Positions 1 through 8,900 of a stretch of DNA of 40,338 bases are shown here, piece by piece. This DNA comes from an uncultured Bacilli bacterium (GTDB taxonomy: Bacteria > Bacillota_I > Bacilli_A > RF39 > UBA660). The stretch is from the NCBI GenBank assembly GCA_947625635.1, contig CANQPA010000008.1, positions 1 through 40,338 on the forward strand. The letters are read 5' to 3'. How positions within the stretch are numbered: position 1 is the first letter of the stretch; each line of letters opens with the position of its first letter. The position numbers and the translations under genes were made by a program. The notes below the pieces were generated by a model. It had not been told where the DNA came from. It ran no database searches and worked only from the letters and a program-made list of their open reading frames with translations.

Positions 1-797
1 TTAGTTATAAGAATCATAAAGTTATACATAACGACCAAGAAGATTGGATTAGAGTAGAAAATACACATGAGAAAATAATTGATCCAGCTGATTGGTACGA
101 AGTACAGGATAGAATGAAACTAAAATCTCGTAGTACAAAAAAAGGTGTTATTCACCCATTTGCTAATAAAGTATTCTGTATGAAATGTAATCAAGTCTTT
201 TGCAAATGTGGAAAAAACAATCAAGACGGTCTAGGATATTTAGGGTGCAAAGACAGACGTAATAAATGGGTAAATTGCGACAATAGAAAATATTTAAAAG
301 AAAATGACTTTTATGAGTTTGTTATTGAAAAGATTAATATACTTCTTGATAAATTCTATAATGAAAAAGAGTTAAAAGAATTAGAAAAAAAAGATCCAGA
401 GAACAATTTATATGAAAGTAAAATTAATGGACTAGAAAAAGAGTTAAGTACTTTAACAAAGGAATTAGAAAATAAAAGTTCCTATTTATCTAAATTATAT
501 GAAGATCATTTTAAAGGAATACTTACAGAAAAAGAATTTATTACTTTAAAACTAAAATACAATGATGACGTTTCAAAAATTGAAAGTCGAATATCTAATA
601 TAAAACAAGATATTAATATTACTATTAAGAAAAAAGAATCTATAAAAGATAAGACAGAAATTATAAAGAAATATAAACATATTGATAAATTAGATATTGA
701 AATTGTAAATGATTTTATTGATAAAATATATATAGGCAATTATGATGAAGAACATAATACAAGAGAAATAAAGATAATATGGAACTTTACTATTTAA
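1..797 (+). CDS. Large serine recombinase, C-terminal part (5' end outside window)
   Basis: The reading frame is open from base 3, so the track start at 114 is only an internal Met and the gene continues off the left edge. The visible part starts in the recombinase domain ([20 protein letters not shown]), continues into a zinc-ribbon-like cysteine cluster ([12 protein letters not shown], then two further Cys) and ends in a long Lys/Glu coiled coil, the order seen in large serine recombinases. The catalytic N-terminal domain is not in view. Its sequence differs clearly from the integrase at 38950-40308, so it is not a duplicate. It stops about 30 bases before collagen-like host sequence, which is where an integrase gene lies relative to its attachment site. 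It most likely belongs to a neighbouring integrated element, not to the main phage. Confidence 0.85.
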   Translation, partial: SYKNHKVIHNDQEDWIRVENTHEKIIDPADWYEVQDRMKLKSRSTKKGVIHPFANKVFCMKCNQVFCKCGKNNQDGLGYLGCKDRRNKWVNCDNRKYLKENDFYEFVIEKINILLDKFYNEKELKELEKKDPENNLYESKINGLEKELSTLTKELENKSSYLSKLYEDHFKGILTEKEFITLKLKYNDDVSKIESRISNIKQDINITIKKKESIKDKTEIIKKYKHIDKLDIEIVNDFIDKIYIGNYDEEHNTREIKIIWNFTI

Positions 798-814
798 TAA
801 TAATAGAAGACTCA

Positions 815-835
815 AACAATCGACAAACTGGACCT
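815..835. other. Probable attachment junction of the left-hand element
   Basis: Just after the partial recombinase, non-collagen sequence changes into Gly-Pro-Thr coding sequence at caaACTGGacc (ACTGG at 827-831). The main phage's right junction reads ccaACTGGaga. Both elements thus end with the same five bases in the same collagen-codon context. The partner junction of this element is outside the window, so the exact edge is uncertain. Confidence 0.45.
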
Positions 836-1144
836 ACAGGTGCAACTGGAGCTACTGGGCCAACAGGTGTTACTGGTGCTACTCCTACTATTTCTATAGG
901 TACTGTAACAACAGGAACTCCTGGAAGTGATGCTAGTGCAACTATTACTGGTGTAGCACCTAATTTTACTTTAAACTTAACTATTCCTGCTGGTAGTACA
1001 GGACCAACGGGTCCAACTGGTGCAACAGGTGAAGTTGGAGTTATAGGACCTACTGGAGACACTGGACCTATCGGACCTACCGGAGACACTGGACCTATTG
1101 GACCTACCGGAGATACTGGGCCTACTGGTCCTACTGGGGCATAA
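827..1144 (+). pseudogene. Fragment of host collagen-like (Gly-X-Thr repeat) surface protein gene
   Basis: The frame encodes repeats of GPTGAT and GPTGDTGPI type on either side of a non-collagen segment ([15 protein letters not shown]...[10 protein letters not shown]) common in Bacillota collagen-like surface proteins. The tracked ORF begins at an ATG (779) inside the recombinase gene with no good ribosome site, so its first residues are probably not native. The 3' end is cut by the phage: after GPTGPTG the next codons are GCA TAA TAA, supplied by the phage arm. The rest of the gene should resume right of 40335, where the window ends in codons compatible with P-T-G-D. This is a host gene interrupted by two insertions and is unlikely to make a functional product. 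Confidence 0.75.
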
Positions 1145-1157
1145 TAATTAGTACATC
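1107..1157. other. Left attachment junction of the prophage (attL)
   Basis: Host collagen repeats run into phage sequence at ACTGG (1133-1137). The phage arm beyond it, 1138-1157, reads on the opposite strand gatgtactaattattatgcc. The arm beside the right junction is ggtgtactaactatacag followed by tgcc. These are near-identical inverted copies, as expected for the P' and P arms of a serine-integrase attP. Reconstructed attP is the right arm, ACTGG and the left arm; reconstructed attB is an ordinary Gly-Pro-Thr-Gly-Asp repeat. Confidence 0.75.
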
Positions 1158-1177
1158 AACAGAAAGTTGGTGTTTTT
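1153..1177 (+). terminator. Rho-independent terminator inside the left phage arm
   Basis: Stem ACATCAAC / GTTGGTGT with loop AGAAA (one G:U pair) is followed by TTTTT. It lies just after the phage-supplied stop codons of the truncated collagen gene and would stop host transcription entering the phage. It ends only three bases before the HNH start codon, so it could also affect that gene's translation. Confidence 0.6.
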
Positions 1178-1179
1178 AC

Positions 1180-1512
1180 ATGAAATCAAAAAGAAGTAAA
1201 GCAACTGATATTCCTATGTCAGTAAAAAAGAAAGTATGGGAAAGAGATAATCATTGTTGTGTAATATGTGGGAACAATTATAATGTGATGCCAAACGCAC
1301 ATATTTTATCGCGTGCTAAAGGCGGTTGTGGAATAGAGACTAATGTTGTAACTATGTGTACTAATCTTACACCTAACAAGTGCCATCATAAGTATGATAA
1401 TGGTACTAAAAAAGAACGTGAAAAAATATTTAAAAAAATAGAATCTTACATGAAATCTATCTATGGTGATGATTGGTGTATTGAAGACCAGAGATATAAA
1501 AAATGGCAATAA
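1180..1512 (+). CDS. HNH endonuclease
   Basis: This 110-residue protein has the usual phage HNH layout: an N-terminal KATDIPMSVKKKVWERD stretch, zinc-binding CVICG, the catalytic NAHI segment followed by SRAKGG, then C-x5-CHHKYDNG and a C-terminal helix. The family nicks or cuts DNA and in many phages helps the terminase at packaging ends. Here it is the only plus-strand gene at the left end and sits against attL, far from terminase in the integrated map. No clear ribosome site precedes 1180; the start was chosen because the family shows the same residues before the VWERD motif. Confidence 0.85.
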   Translation: MKSKRSKATDIPMSVKKKVWERDNHCCVICGNNYNVMPNAHILSRAKGGCGIETNVVTMCTNLTPNKCHHKYDNGTKKEREKIFKKIESYMKSIYGDDWCIEDQRYKKWQ

Positions 1513-1516
1513 AAAA

Positions 1517-1545
1517 GACCTAGGAGTTGAAACCTAGGATTTTCT
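1517..1545. terminator. Bidirectional terminator between HNH and endolysin genes
   Basis: CCTAGG (1519-1524) and CCTAGG (1533-1538) form a hairpin with loop AGTTGAAA. An A-run precedes it and a T-run follows, so it can end transcripts from both converging genes. Confidence 0.7.
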
Positions 1546-1575
1546 GTAAGCATAACATATACATTATAACAACTT

Positions 1576-2370
1576 TTATTCTACAAGTCCATATTTATAA
1601 CTACCTACAGTTACTTCTGCTAATTCATGCTTAATATAAATTTTTACTTTACCAAAATCACGTGTTTGTATCACTGCTGTAGTATTGTTATCACAGTATT
1701 GATAAATATAATAACTTAATCCGCCAAATTTTGAAGGTTTTAAATTACCTATTGCGTTTTTCTTAACTGGAGCATCACCCACTCTATAAAATGCCCACGT
1801 ATCTGCTTTAGGGGATAGATTAATATAGTTCCTTGTATCTCCAGTAGTTTGTGATATTTCTTTAGTATTTTTGAAATTATATCCTTTAGTATCCATAACA
1901 TGGTATGAATCATCTATAAATAAGCATTCAGAGACTTTCTTACTATTATTGATACTCCAATAACCAGCACTATTTTTGTGCCAACCAGTACCACTAAACT
2001 TACCTCTAGCACATTCAAAATGACAATGGTTACCTTGTGCGTTACCTTTTGTACCTTCTTCATAAAATCTCTGTCCTTGTTTTATCACTTGTCCTACTTT
2101 TAAGTTAGAAACGTCATTGTCATGGCAAAACAATATTGTCATATAATCAACTGTACCATCAGCAAATTGAACTTGGTTTGTACTTTCTAGCCAGACTTCA
2201 TTTCCATCAGATGTATAAATCTTCTTAATAACACCAGTAAAAGGTGCTACTAAATAATCTATACCTCCATCGCTTCCCGCCTCGTCAACCGCATAAGAAT
2301 CTCTATGACTTCCTACGTGGTCTGCTTGTGTTATCCTTATATAAGGACTAGGATACATCGCTTTTTCCAT
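1576..2370 (-). CDS. Endolysin: M23 peptidase with C-terminal wall-binding domain
   Basis: It cuts peptidoglycan cross-bridges at the end of the lytic cycle. Zinc-ligand candidates are H22 and D29 in SHRDSYAVDEAG, a further His in ILFCHDND, and the HxH motif in GNHCHFE. The segment VAPFTGVIKKIY matches the LytM-type beta core. The last 80 or so residues look like an SH3-like cell-wall-binding domain. The track start (2409) is replaced by the ATG at 2370, which has GAGGAGG seven bases upstream and shares its A with the stop of the preceding gene (TAATG). The gene is 264 residues and last in the minus-strand late operon. There is no signal peptide, so release should depend on the holin-like proteins upstream. 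Confidence 0.9.
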   Translation of the reverse strand: MEKAMYPSPYIRITQADHVGSHRDSYAVDEAGSDGGIDYLVAPFTGVIKKIYTSDGNEVWLESTNQVQFADGTVDYMTILFCHDNDVSNLKVGQVIKQGQRFYEEGTKGNAQGNHCHFECARGKFSGTGWHKNSAGYWSINNSKKVSECLFIDDSYHVMDTKGYNFKNTKEISQTTGDTRNYINLSPKADTWAFYRVGDAPVKKNAIGNLKPSKFGGLSYYIYQYCDNNTTAVIQTRDFGKVKIYIKHELAEVTVGSYKYGLVE

Positions 2371-2570
2371 TATTTGTCCTCCTCTCTTGTAATTCCTTTT
2401 ATTGCCCAAAATTGTGCCTCTTCTAATTTAGTAAAAACTAAAGATGTTTCCCTACTTGATTTAGTCAACTTTTCAATTGCATCATATAAATTAGAAAAAT
2501 ATAATCTTACCTTTTCTATCCTTTCTTTTTGTTCCTCATTTGTTTCTAAAAATTCTGCTCTTTTATTCAT
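2370..2570 (-). CDS. Acb2-like cyclic-oligonucleotide sponge (putative anti-CBASS)
   Basis: A 66-residue all-helical protein. Its C-terminal half (SSRETSLVFTKLEEAQFWA followed by IKGITRE) resembles the conserved S-R-E-x-S-L-A-x-T-K-L-E-E-A-x-M-W-A-N signature of the Acb2/Tad1-type hairpin family. Acb2 proteins bind cyclic di- and trinucleotides and so block the CBASS defence signal; that is established for characterised members and only inferred here. The track ORF begins at a GTG (2579), but the ATG at 2570 is better placed behind AAAGGTGG. It overlaps the holin-like gene by 8 bases and is translationally coupled to the endolysin, so it would be made late. Confidence 0.7.
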   Translation of the reverse strand: MNKRAEFLETNEEQKERIEKVRLYFSNLYDAIEKLTKSSRETSLVFTKLEEAQFWAIKGITREEDK

Positions 2571-2745
2571 TACTACCACCTTTCTTTTGAAAATAGAACA
2601 TGAACACCATTGTTGCTAGTGTCACAAATTGTTCTTCTTTAATTTTTCCCACAATAAAACCATAGACAAGTGCTATGGTTATCATTAATGTTACTATACT
2701 TTTTAAATCAATTAGTTTGGATATTTTCTGTAGTATTTCTTTCAT
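2563..2745 (-). CDS. Holin-like small membrane protein
   Basis: A 60-residue protein with two hydrophobic segments (about residues 15-32 and 39-52) joined by a short charged turn (GKIKEEQ), with a basic C-terminus (FQKKGG). Size, topology and a position two genes before the endolysin fit a small class II-type holin that opens the membrane. No single family signature is decisive. Its start lies inside the upstream membrane-protein gene (38-base overlap) and its end overlaps the Acb2-like gene. Confidence 0.7.
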   Translation of the reverse strand: MKEILQKISKLIDLKSIVTLMITIALVYGFIVGKIKEEQFVTLATMVFMFYFQKKGGSNE

Positions 2746-3031
2746 TACTATCTACCTCACTTAGAATATAATTCTCACATAACTTTCTGGTATAACTATC
2801 ATACCCTTTGGATAAATATGCATCACATACTTCCGCTCTTTCTACTTTAGGTATGTCTCTATTCCAAATAATACTCTTTTGAGCAAGTTTAGTAGTTGAT
2901 TCTAATAATTTATTCTGATCGTTAAACCAAGTTCCCACTTTCCAAAATCCACCTAATAAAGTTACTAGGACTGATGCAAGTAAGGTTAGGTACTTCCAGT
3001 TCTTTTCTAGGTCTTTCATGAATTTATCCAT
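2708..3031 (-). CDS. Membrane-anchored lysis-module protein
   Basis: A 107-residue protein with a short basic N-terminus, one transmembrane segment (about residues 13-33, LTLLASVLVTLLGGFW) and a soluble C-terminal domain holding two cysteines (AEVCDAY and RKLCENY) that could form a disulfide outside the cell. It sits directly upstream of the holin-like gene in the same operon, so a role in lysis timing or as an antiholin partner is plausible. I do not recognise a named family. Confidence 0.6.
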   Translation of the reverse strand: MDKFMKDLEKNWKYLTLLASVLVTLLGGFWKVGTWFNDQNKLLESTTKLAQKSIIWNRDIPKVERAEVCDAYLSKGYDSYTRKLCENYILSEVDSNERNTTENIQTN

Positions 3032-3720
3032 TATTCTTCTCCTAATTCTGTAACTGTTACTATGTTAGTTAAGTTTGGAAACATTTTTTGTACTCTTTCT
3101 TTTTGTGTTTCGTCTTTAACTATAAATTTACAATTTTCTGGCACGTTAGACATCATACCACTAAACAGGATAACCTTAGTAAAATCTATATTTCTCATAT
3201 CCAATTCTTGTAAGCTTTTACAACTATAAAAACAAGAACTAAAATTAACACCAGTGTTACCATTTTTCCAACTACTCAAATCAATTTTTGTTAATTTACT
3301 ACACATATAAAACATTTGGTTTACATCTTCAACTTTTTCCATAGTCCAACTACTCAAATCAAGTTGTTGTAATGAATTACAACTCATAAACATACCATTC
3401 ATGTTAGTAACTAAATCTGTTTTCCAATTTTTTAAATCTAATTGTTGTAATTTACTACAGCTATAGAACATATTTTGCATATTGGTTAAATTAGAAGTAT
3501 CTAAATTTGTTACTTCTTCGTCTAATTCTGTACCAGTATAATTTTGAAAACTAATATATCTAGGTGCATATTTACTACCACCACTTATATCTTTTACTTT
3601 AGGTACTAAAGAAGTAAAGGTTTCTTCATCAGTTGCCTCTACTCCTTTTTCTTTTAGATTATTAACTAAATCTTGTTTATCTGTTTTTAATTGATTTAAT
3701 TGTTGCTCAATTGTTGCCAT
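3031..3720 (-). CDS. Tail-associated protein with BspA-type leucine-rich repeats
   Basis: The first 45 residues (TIEQQLNQLKTDKQDLVNNL...FTSLVPKVKDI) match the helical attachment segment found at the start of many Bacillota phage tail and baseplate proteins. The next 150 residues are repeats of the form L-D-x-S-x-(W)-...-V-x-x-M-x-x-M-F-x-x-C-x-x-L (NMFYSCSKLQQLDL, GMFMSCNSLQQLDL, QMFYMCSKLTKIDL, SCFYSCKSLQELDM), the BspA/DUF285 leucine-rich type used in bacterial adhesion. The protein is most likely displayed on the tail or a fibre for host or mucus-layer binding. Start codon overlaps the end of the fibre gene (TAATG). Confidence 0.8.
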   Translation of the reverse strand: MATIEQQLNQLKTDKQDLVNNLKEKGVEATDEETFTSLVPKVKDISGGSKYAPRYISFQNYTGTELDEEVTNLDTSNLTNMQNMFYSCSKLQQLDLKNWKTDLVTNMNGMFMSCNSLQQLDLSSWTMEKVEDVNQMFYMCSKLTKIDLSSWKNGNTGVNFSSCFYSCKSLQELDMRNIDFTKVILFSGMMSNVPENCKFIVKDETQKERVQKMFPNLTNIVTVTELGEE

Positions 3721-5606
3721 TATTCACTCACCTCCACTAAAACTGACAGTTCTGTGTTGATGTTACCTATTGTTGTTTTAGTAGTTTTTATATCATCGTT
3801 CAATTTAGTTATAGCATCTAATATATTATAATTTGCTTCTTCTGGTCCAAAGATTTCTTCTATTTTTTCTCTTAAAACTGATGAGAACCATTGACTTCCA
3901 ACGTCTATTCCTAAACAAGTACATAATTCTTGATACAAACTATATACTCCTGAAGCTAACATAAGACCATTTGTTTGTGAATCCCAATATTTAGATGATT
4001 GTGACATGATTAAAGATGTATTTGTTTTAAACTTACTTTCAAAAGAAGGAGATAGTTGTCTATAAGTTTGATACTTGGCTCCGACTACATTTTGCTCATC
4101 AAAATCTATTGTTGTTTGTGTTTCAAAAATTTGATATGTTCCACTTCTAAATTGCCTAGTGTCTTCTATGACACTTAAAATAGCCATTTGAAAATTAGAA
4201 ACTGTTTCATTAGATGAAAAACTAATTTGCTTTATTTTATTACCGATTATAATATATTGACCTAATTCTTGGTAGTTATCTAAATCAACTTCTTCTTTGG
4301 TTGCATCTATTATTTTAATTGATTGGTGTTTGTCTTTTATATTTAATATGCCTTCTGGTGTCATTTCTAAAGTCTCTCCTACTTTAATTCCACCTAAAAC
4401 ATCTTGAGTTGCTGTTGGTAGATTATAAGGCTCTGGTATGTCTTCTTGTTTAGCATACTCTTTTTCGGCATCTGCACTTTTCAAATATCCTTCTAAAGAT
4501 TGGTGTTCTTTTAAAAATGTACTATCTGCTTCATCTCTTGTATATACTTCTGTTTTTTCTACATAATCCCCTGCATCTTGTTTTCCATTCCATTTTAATT
4601 TATCTTCTGCTGTTACGTGTTTACTATCATCTGTTGTATGTTCTTCTAATTCGTGATTTGTAACATAATCACTTGGTATTTCACCTTTAGTTGCATATTT
4701 TTCATCTGCTGCATTTTCTGTTATAAAGTTTTTTATTTCTGTTTTATCTACTTTATCATCTAATTTAGTATCTATAGTGTCTTTATCATAAACATTCTCG
4801 CTTTTAACGTAATCCTCTAGGCTTTGGTGTTCAGTAAGAAAGTTAGAATCATTATCTAGTTCACTTGTTTTTGTTGGTATTTCCTCTTTAGTTGCATAAT
4901 CACCTTTTGGTTGATACATATTATCATTTTCTTTTTTTGTAGAGTAATTTTCTAATGTATCGCTTGTTACATAATTACCTTTAGTTTGATATTTAGTACT
5001 TGCTTCTTCGCTGGTAATATAATCTGCATCATTTGTAAATTCACTAATACCTGTAGGTTTATTATTTAAATCTTCATAATTTCCACTAAATTCACTTTTA
5101 TTGTTCCAATTACTTATATTTTCTTCGGTGATACTTTTGACATATTCCGGTACAGTTGGGTCTGTTTCTTCTCCTACTCCTCCACTATTTTGGTTCCATT
5201 TTTCTATATCCTCTTCGGTAATGTTTTTTACATGTTCTGGAACGGTAGGGTCTTCTTCATTTTCAATGTAATTACCTTTAGGTTGAATACCTAAATCTTC
5301 AAGAGATTTACTACCTATCAATTTTTCTCCATTAATTTCTGGTAAGTCTGTTAAATCTGAATAATAGACTTCTTTTCTACCAGGTATTTTAAAATTAATT
5401 ACTGGATTTTCTTTATCTCCAGTTATTGTTATCTCTGGATCTTCTGTTATTGGTATAGATTCTACTTTACCTACTTGTAAATTAGGTATTGCTCCTGTTT
5501 CACCTTGTAATCCTTGTTCTCCTTTTTCTCCCTTCTCTCCTTTTTCTCCTTGTAGTCCTTGTACTCCTCCTGTTAATTCAAGTTCAAACATTGGATCCTT
5601 ATTCAT
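3720..5606 (-). CDS. Tail fibre with collagen-like stem
   Basis: A 628-residue structural protein. Residues 14-38 are a collagen-like Gly-X-Y stretch (GLQGEKGEKGEKGEQGLQ), usually forming a trimeric stem. The following 300 residues contain spaced imperfect repeats: DPTVPEHVKNITEEDIEKWN and DPTVPEYVKSITEENISNWN, several ATKEE/VTS units, and the duplicated EHQSLEDYVKS / EHQSLEGYLKS. A linker LPTATQDVLGGIKVG, a motif typical of phage fibres, leads into a C-terminal globular region that probably binds the receptor. Transcribed between the Ig-like baseplate protein and the leucine-rich-repeat protein. Confidence 0.8.
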   Translation of the reverse strand: MNKDPMFELELTGGVQGLQGEKGEKGEKGEQGLQGETGAIPNLQVGKVESIPITEDPEITITGDKENPVINFKIPGRKEVYYSDLTDLPEINGEKLIGSKSLEDLGIQPKGNYIENEEDPTVPEHVKNITEEDIEKWNQNSGGVGEETDPTVPEYVKSITEENISNWNNKSEFSGNYEDLNNKPTGISEFTNDADYITSEEASTKYQTKGNYVTSDTLENYSTKKENDNMYQPKGDYATKEEIPTKTSELDNDSNFLTEHQSLEDYVKSENVYDKDTIDTKLDDKVDKTEIKNFITENAADEKYATKGEIPSDYVTNHELEEHTTDDSKHVTAEDKLKWNGKQDAGDYVEKTEVYTRDEADSTFLKEHQSLEGYLKSADAEKEYAKQEDIPEPYNLPTATQDVLGGIKVGETLEMTPEGILNIKDKHQSIKIIDATKEEVDLDNYQELGQYIIIGNKIKQISFSSNETVSNFQMAILSVIEDTRQFRSGTYQIFETQTTIDFDEQNVVGAKYQTYRQLSPSFESKFKTNTSLIMSQSSKYWDSQTNGLMLASGVYSLYQELCTCLGIDVGSQWFSSVLREKIEEIFGPEEANYNILDAITKLNDDIKTTKTTIGNINTELSVLVEVSE

Positions 5607-5949
5607 TATTTAACACCTCCTTAACACAGAAATAGGAATATGAATTTCTAGGTGTTAACGTATCCACATTCCCATCTGCTCTTATCATTTTTAAGTCATA
5701 TGCATAATTACCTTTACTTAATGTTTTAGTATCTTCTGGTGGTAATGGAACTGTTGCAATACCATCACTAAATTTTGTTACTTCTTTTTGAAGGACTATT
5801 TCTTCGGTTGGAAGTTTTTTTATTGTAAAAAGTATTTTATCTCCCTCTTTTAAAATAGGCTCTCCATTCAATTTTGGAAGCAAAGAAAAAGTACCGGTAT
5901 CACCCTGTACTATTTCCATATCCAAAGTAAGTTTATTAATTTTTATCAT
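5599..5949 (-). CDS. Ig-like baseplate/tail protein (BppU N-domain type)
   Basis: This 116-residue protein is all-beta by pattern: VQGDTGTFSLLPKLNGEPI, EGDKILFTIKK, GIATVPLPPEDTKTLSKGNY, AYDLKMI. The QGDTGTF...L-x-P-E-D-T-x-x-L...G-x-Y-x-Y-D-L arrangement recurs in upper-baseplate or fibre-attachment domains of Bacillota phages. It is encoded directly before the fibre and overlaps its start by 8 bases, so it probably links fibre to tail. The exact family name is from memory of the pattern. Confidence 0.65.
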   Translation of the reverse strand: MIKINKLTLDMEIVQGDTGTFSLLPKLNGEPILKEGDKILFTIKKLPTEEIVLQKEVTKFSDGIATVPLPPEDTKTLSKGNYAYDLKMIRADGNVDTLTPRNSYSYFCVKEVLNNE

Positions 5950-5951
5950 TT

Positions 5952-8900
5952 CTACCTCCTATTGTACACTCTATCAGCATATACATCATATAAAGCATAT
6001 CCGCTCTTTACTTGTGAATCTATCTTTTTATAATTCCTAGATATAGGCTTTTTTAATGCTTTTGATTTTGCAACATTGTAAGCATAGTCAACTATTCCAT
6101 TTATTACTTCTGCTTTTTCGTCTTCTTGTAATTCATTTTTATACAGATAATTACTATTTAGTTTTTTAACATTCTTTTCAACTATATCTCCTGATATCTT
6201 TTGAAATTGGGAACGCTCTTTAGCGTTCAATGTCTTACTATAAGTTTTTCCATCTATTGTCATTTGTACATCATATGGTGCTACTTTAGGCATAATCTTT
6301 TTATCCCCAGTTTTTTGATAAACTCTATATATTTCTTTAGCACTTTTACTCTCTTTACCTTTATTCATGTTAGCCGGATTTAGGAACACATTAAAAGGAT
6401 TAACATCCCCACCATACTTTTTAATCTCTCGACCTAAAGTATCACGTGTAGGTGCTAAATCCTTACTTAATGTTGGTATTTTTGCTTTAATTGAATTTAT
6501 TGCACTTTGTACTGGTTCTCCCTTTTCAAATGTTGTTCTCTGCGTTGTATCTACCATATCAGTTATTTGTTTAAATAGAGTTGGTGTTGCTCTTGCTGGT
6601 AAGTCCATTATTTGTTCTAATAGTCCTGCTGGTATTCCTTCATAATTACTTAATACGTCTTGTAATCCACTCATAAAAGATTGTTCTAATATCAAGTTGA
6701 ATGGTACATCTAAAGTAGAAGTAATTTGTTCTAATAAATTTGCCTTCTCATTTTTATTATTTACTAAATCTGATGTTATAGAAAAAGGTGCTGCTATTGG
6801 TTGAGCCCAGTCATAAGTAAAACTCTTATCTCCTATTTTTATAGAATATGATGTAATTCCTAAAGTGTTTTTCATAAAGTTTGCTAAATCTTTATCATCA
6901 TCACTTTTGCCACCTGTTAGTTTTGTCTTTGCTAGTGCATAGCCTAATACGTATAACAAACTACCTGCTGTTGCTTTACCAAAGTTTTGTACAAATTGAT
7001 GTTGCTTTTGTGCTGTATATTGTCCATTACTTAATGATTTTTTAAACTTACTTGCATCTACTGTTAAAGTTTTTACTAAACCTACTGGAGAATAATCTAC
7101 AATTGCTTTTGTTAAGTTAGCTGGTGTTTTTGCAAATGGTATTATGATATCTCCTAAACCATAACCTTTTATATTGATGTTATTTAGCCCACGTCTTATG
7201 TTTAAAACAAATTGAGTATATTTATTATTATCTTGCCAAGTTCTTTGAAGTGCTTCGTTAGTTGCTATATCTATCATATCTTGAGTAACTTCTGTTGTGT
7301 TATTTAAAACCAATTGGTTATTAATTGAATTAACAAATGCTGATTCATAAAATGGTCTATCACCTGCATCTAAACAAAAAGATAAGACTTTGTCTATGTT
7401 ATTAAGCTTATTAGATAAATAATTTCTTGCTTTTGCACCTTTACCTGTATGGTTTTCGTTAAAACTTTTACCTTGTCCTATTTCAAATCTGTTTCCTTGT
7501 ATGTTTCTTGTATCTATTCCTAGTTTAAAGTCATTATAACTTTCATATAAACCTTTACCTGCTCCCTTAACTAATTTAGATATTTTTGGTGTTCCAGTTG
7601 TTCTTACTCCAGTCTTTTTAGATATTAATTTATCCATTCCAGCCGCAAAAGTATCTCCTACCATATTAACTGGTGCTATTAGGGCATTACCCACAACATT
7701 TCTTATTTGAGTTTTAGGATTAAATAACATTGATATACGCATCCATGCTTTTATTCCTGCTCCTCTTGAAGGTGGTAATTTATTTTGCATCATTGCTTGA
7801 ATTTGAGCAAGTTTTACTTTTTTGTCATATCCATCTTCCATGTTTTGTACTTCATTCATAGTGTCTACAATGAATTTAGTTTCGCTTGGAGTTAAATCGA
7901 ATTTATCTCTATTTGCATCTATCCATTCTTTACTTTGGTCTTTTATATAAACTTCATAAGCATCTGATAATTCTTGTTGTGCATATTTAACCATTCCCTC
8001 TGGTGTTAGTCTAGAAAGTAAGTTATACATTTGAACTGTTTGTCCACTTTTAGTACCTATCTCACGCATTTTTTTAGCAACCTGTACCATTGAGTTATAA
8101 TCTCCAGCATCTTGATATCTTTTAAGTAAAATCCATCCTTCTGCTACATCTGATGAATCAGCATTTGTACTATCTTTTGCATACCAGTTTGTTATCTCAT
8201 CCACCATATTTCCATTATCAAGTCTTTCTAGTGCTTTATTCATACTTTCTTTATTAGATACTGTTTCATAGAATCTTATATCTTCTTGAGATAAATTAGA
8301 TCTATTTTCTTCTGTAATGAACTGACTTTTTTCAGTTATATTTTTATAAAATTTACTTTCTTTTATATCATCTGGTAAATTAATACTATTTATTATATCG
8401 GTACTTGTTGTTTGTGGTGTTAACTCTTTATAATTGTTGTTTTCTGATAAAGATAATTTTGGTAAATTACTTATTTTTCTTTTATTAAAATCTTCTATGT
8501 TTGTCATGTTATCATTATCATTTATTTTCATAGTATATTCATAACCATTCTCTTGATATGTTATTTGTGCTTCATGATTTGATAACTTTTTAATTGTTCC
8601 ATCTTCTAATATCTTTTCTGTCTTCCTTACTAAGTCTGTAACTACATCTGCTCCTCTTTTAACAATTTTATCTGATACATTGGTATCAATGTTAACGTCA
8701 TCATATATTATATTTAGTCCTGAGTTATTAATTTTTTTCATGCTGTCTTTACTTACCATAGTATATATATTGTCTTTACTATTTGCTATTTTTTCATGTA
8801 ATTGTTCTTCTGGAGTTACTATTACATTACTATTCCAATCTGTTTTTTCATCTGCTTGATAAAAAGTTTCTACACCATTAGCCTGTCTATAAATAGGTGC

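Noticed and set aside
790-1089. Minus-strand ORF of 99 residues
   Set aside because: It is the mirror of the repetitive collagen codons (GPVGPV-type) and has no ribosome site.
779-1144. ORF read as an intact collagen-like protein starting at 779
   Set aside because: The start lies inside the recombinase gene without a proper ribosome site, and the 3' end is a phage-supplied stop. It is a remnant of an interrupted host gene.
3764-5567. Phage collagen-like fibre stem as origin of the host collagen fragment
   Set aside because: The fibre uses GEKGEKGEQG units with different codons and lies on the other strand; it shares no nucleotide repeat with the Gly-Pro-Thr target gene.
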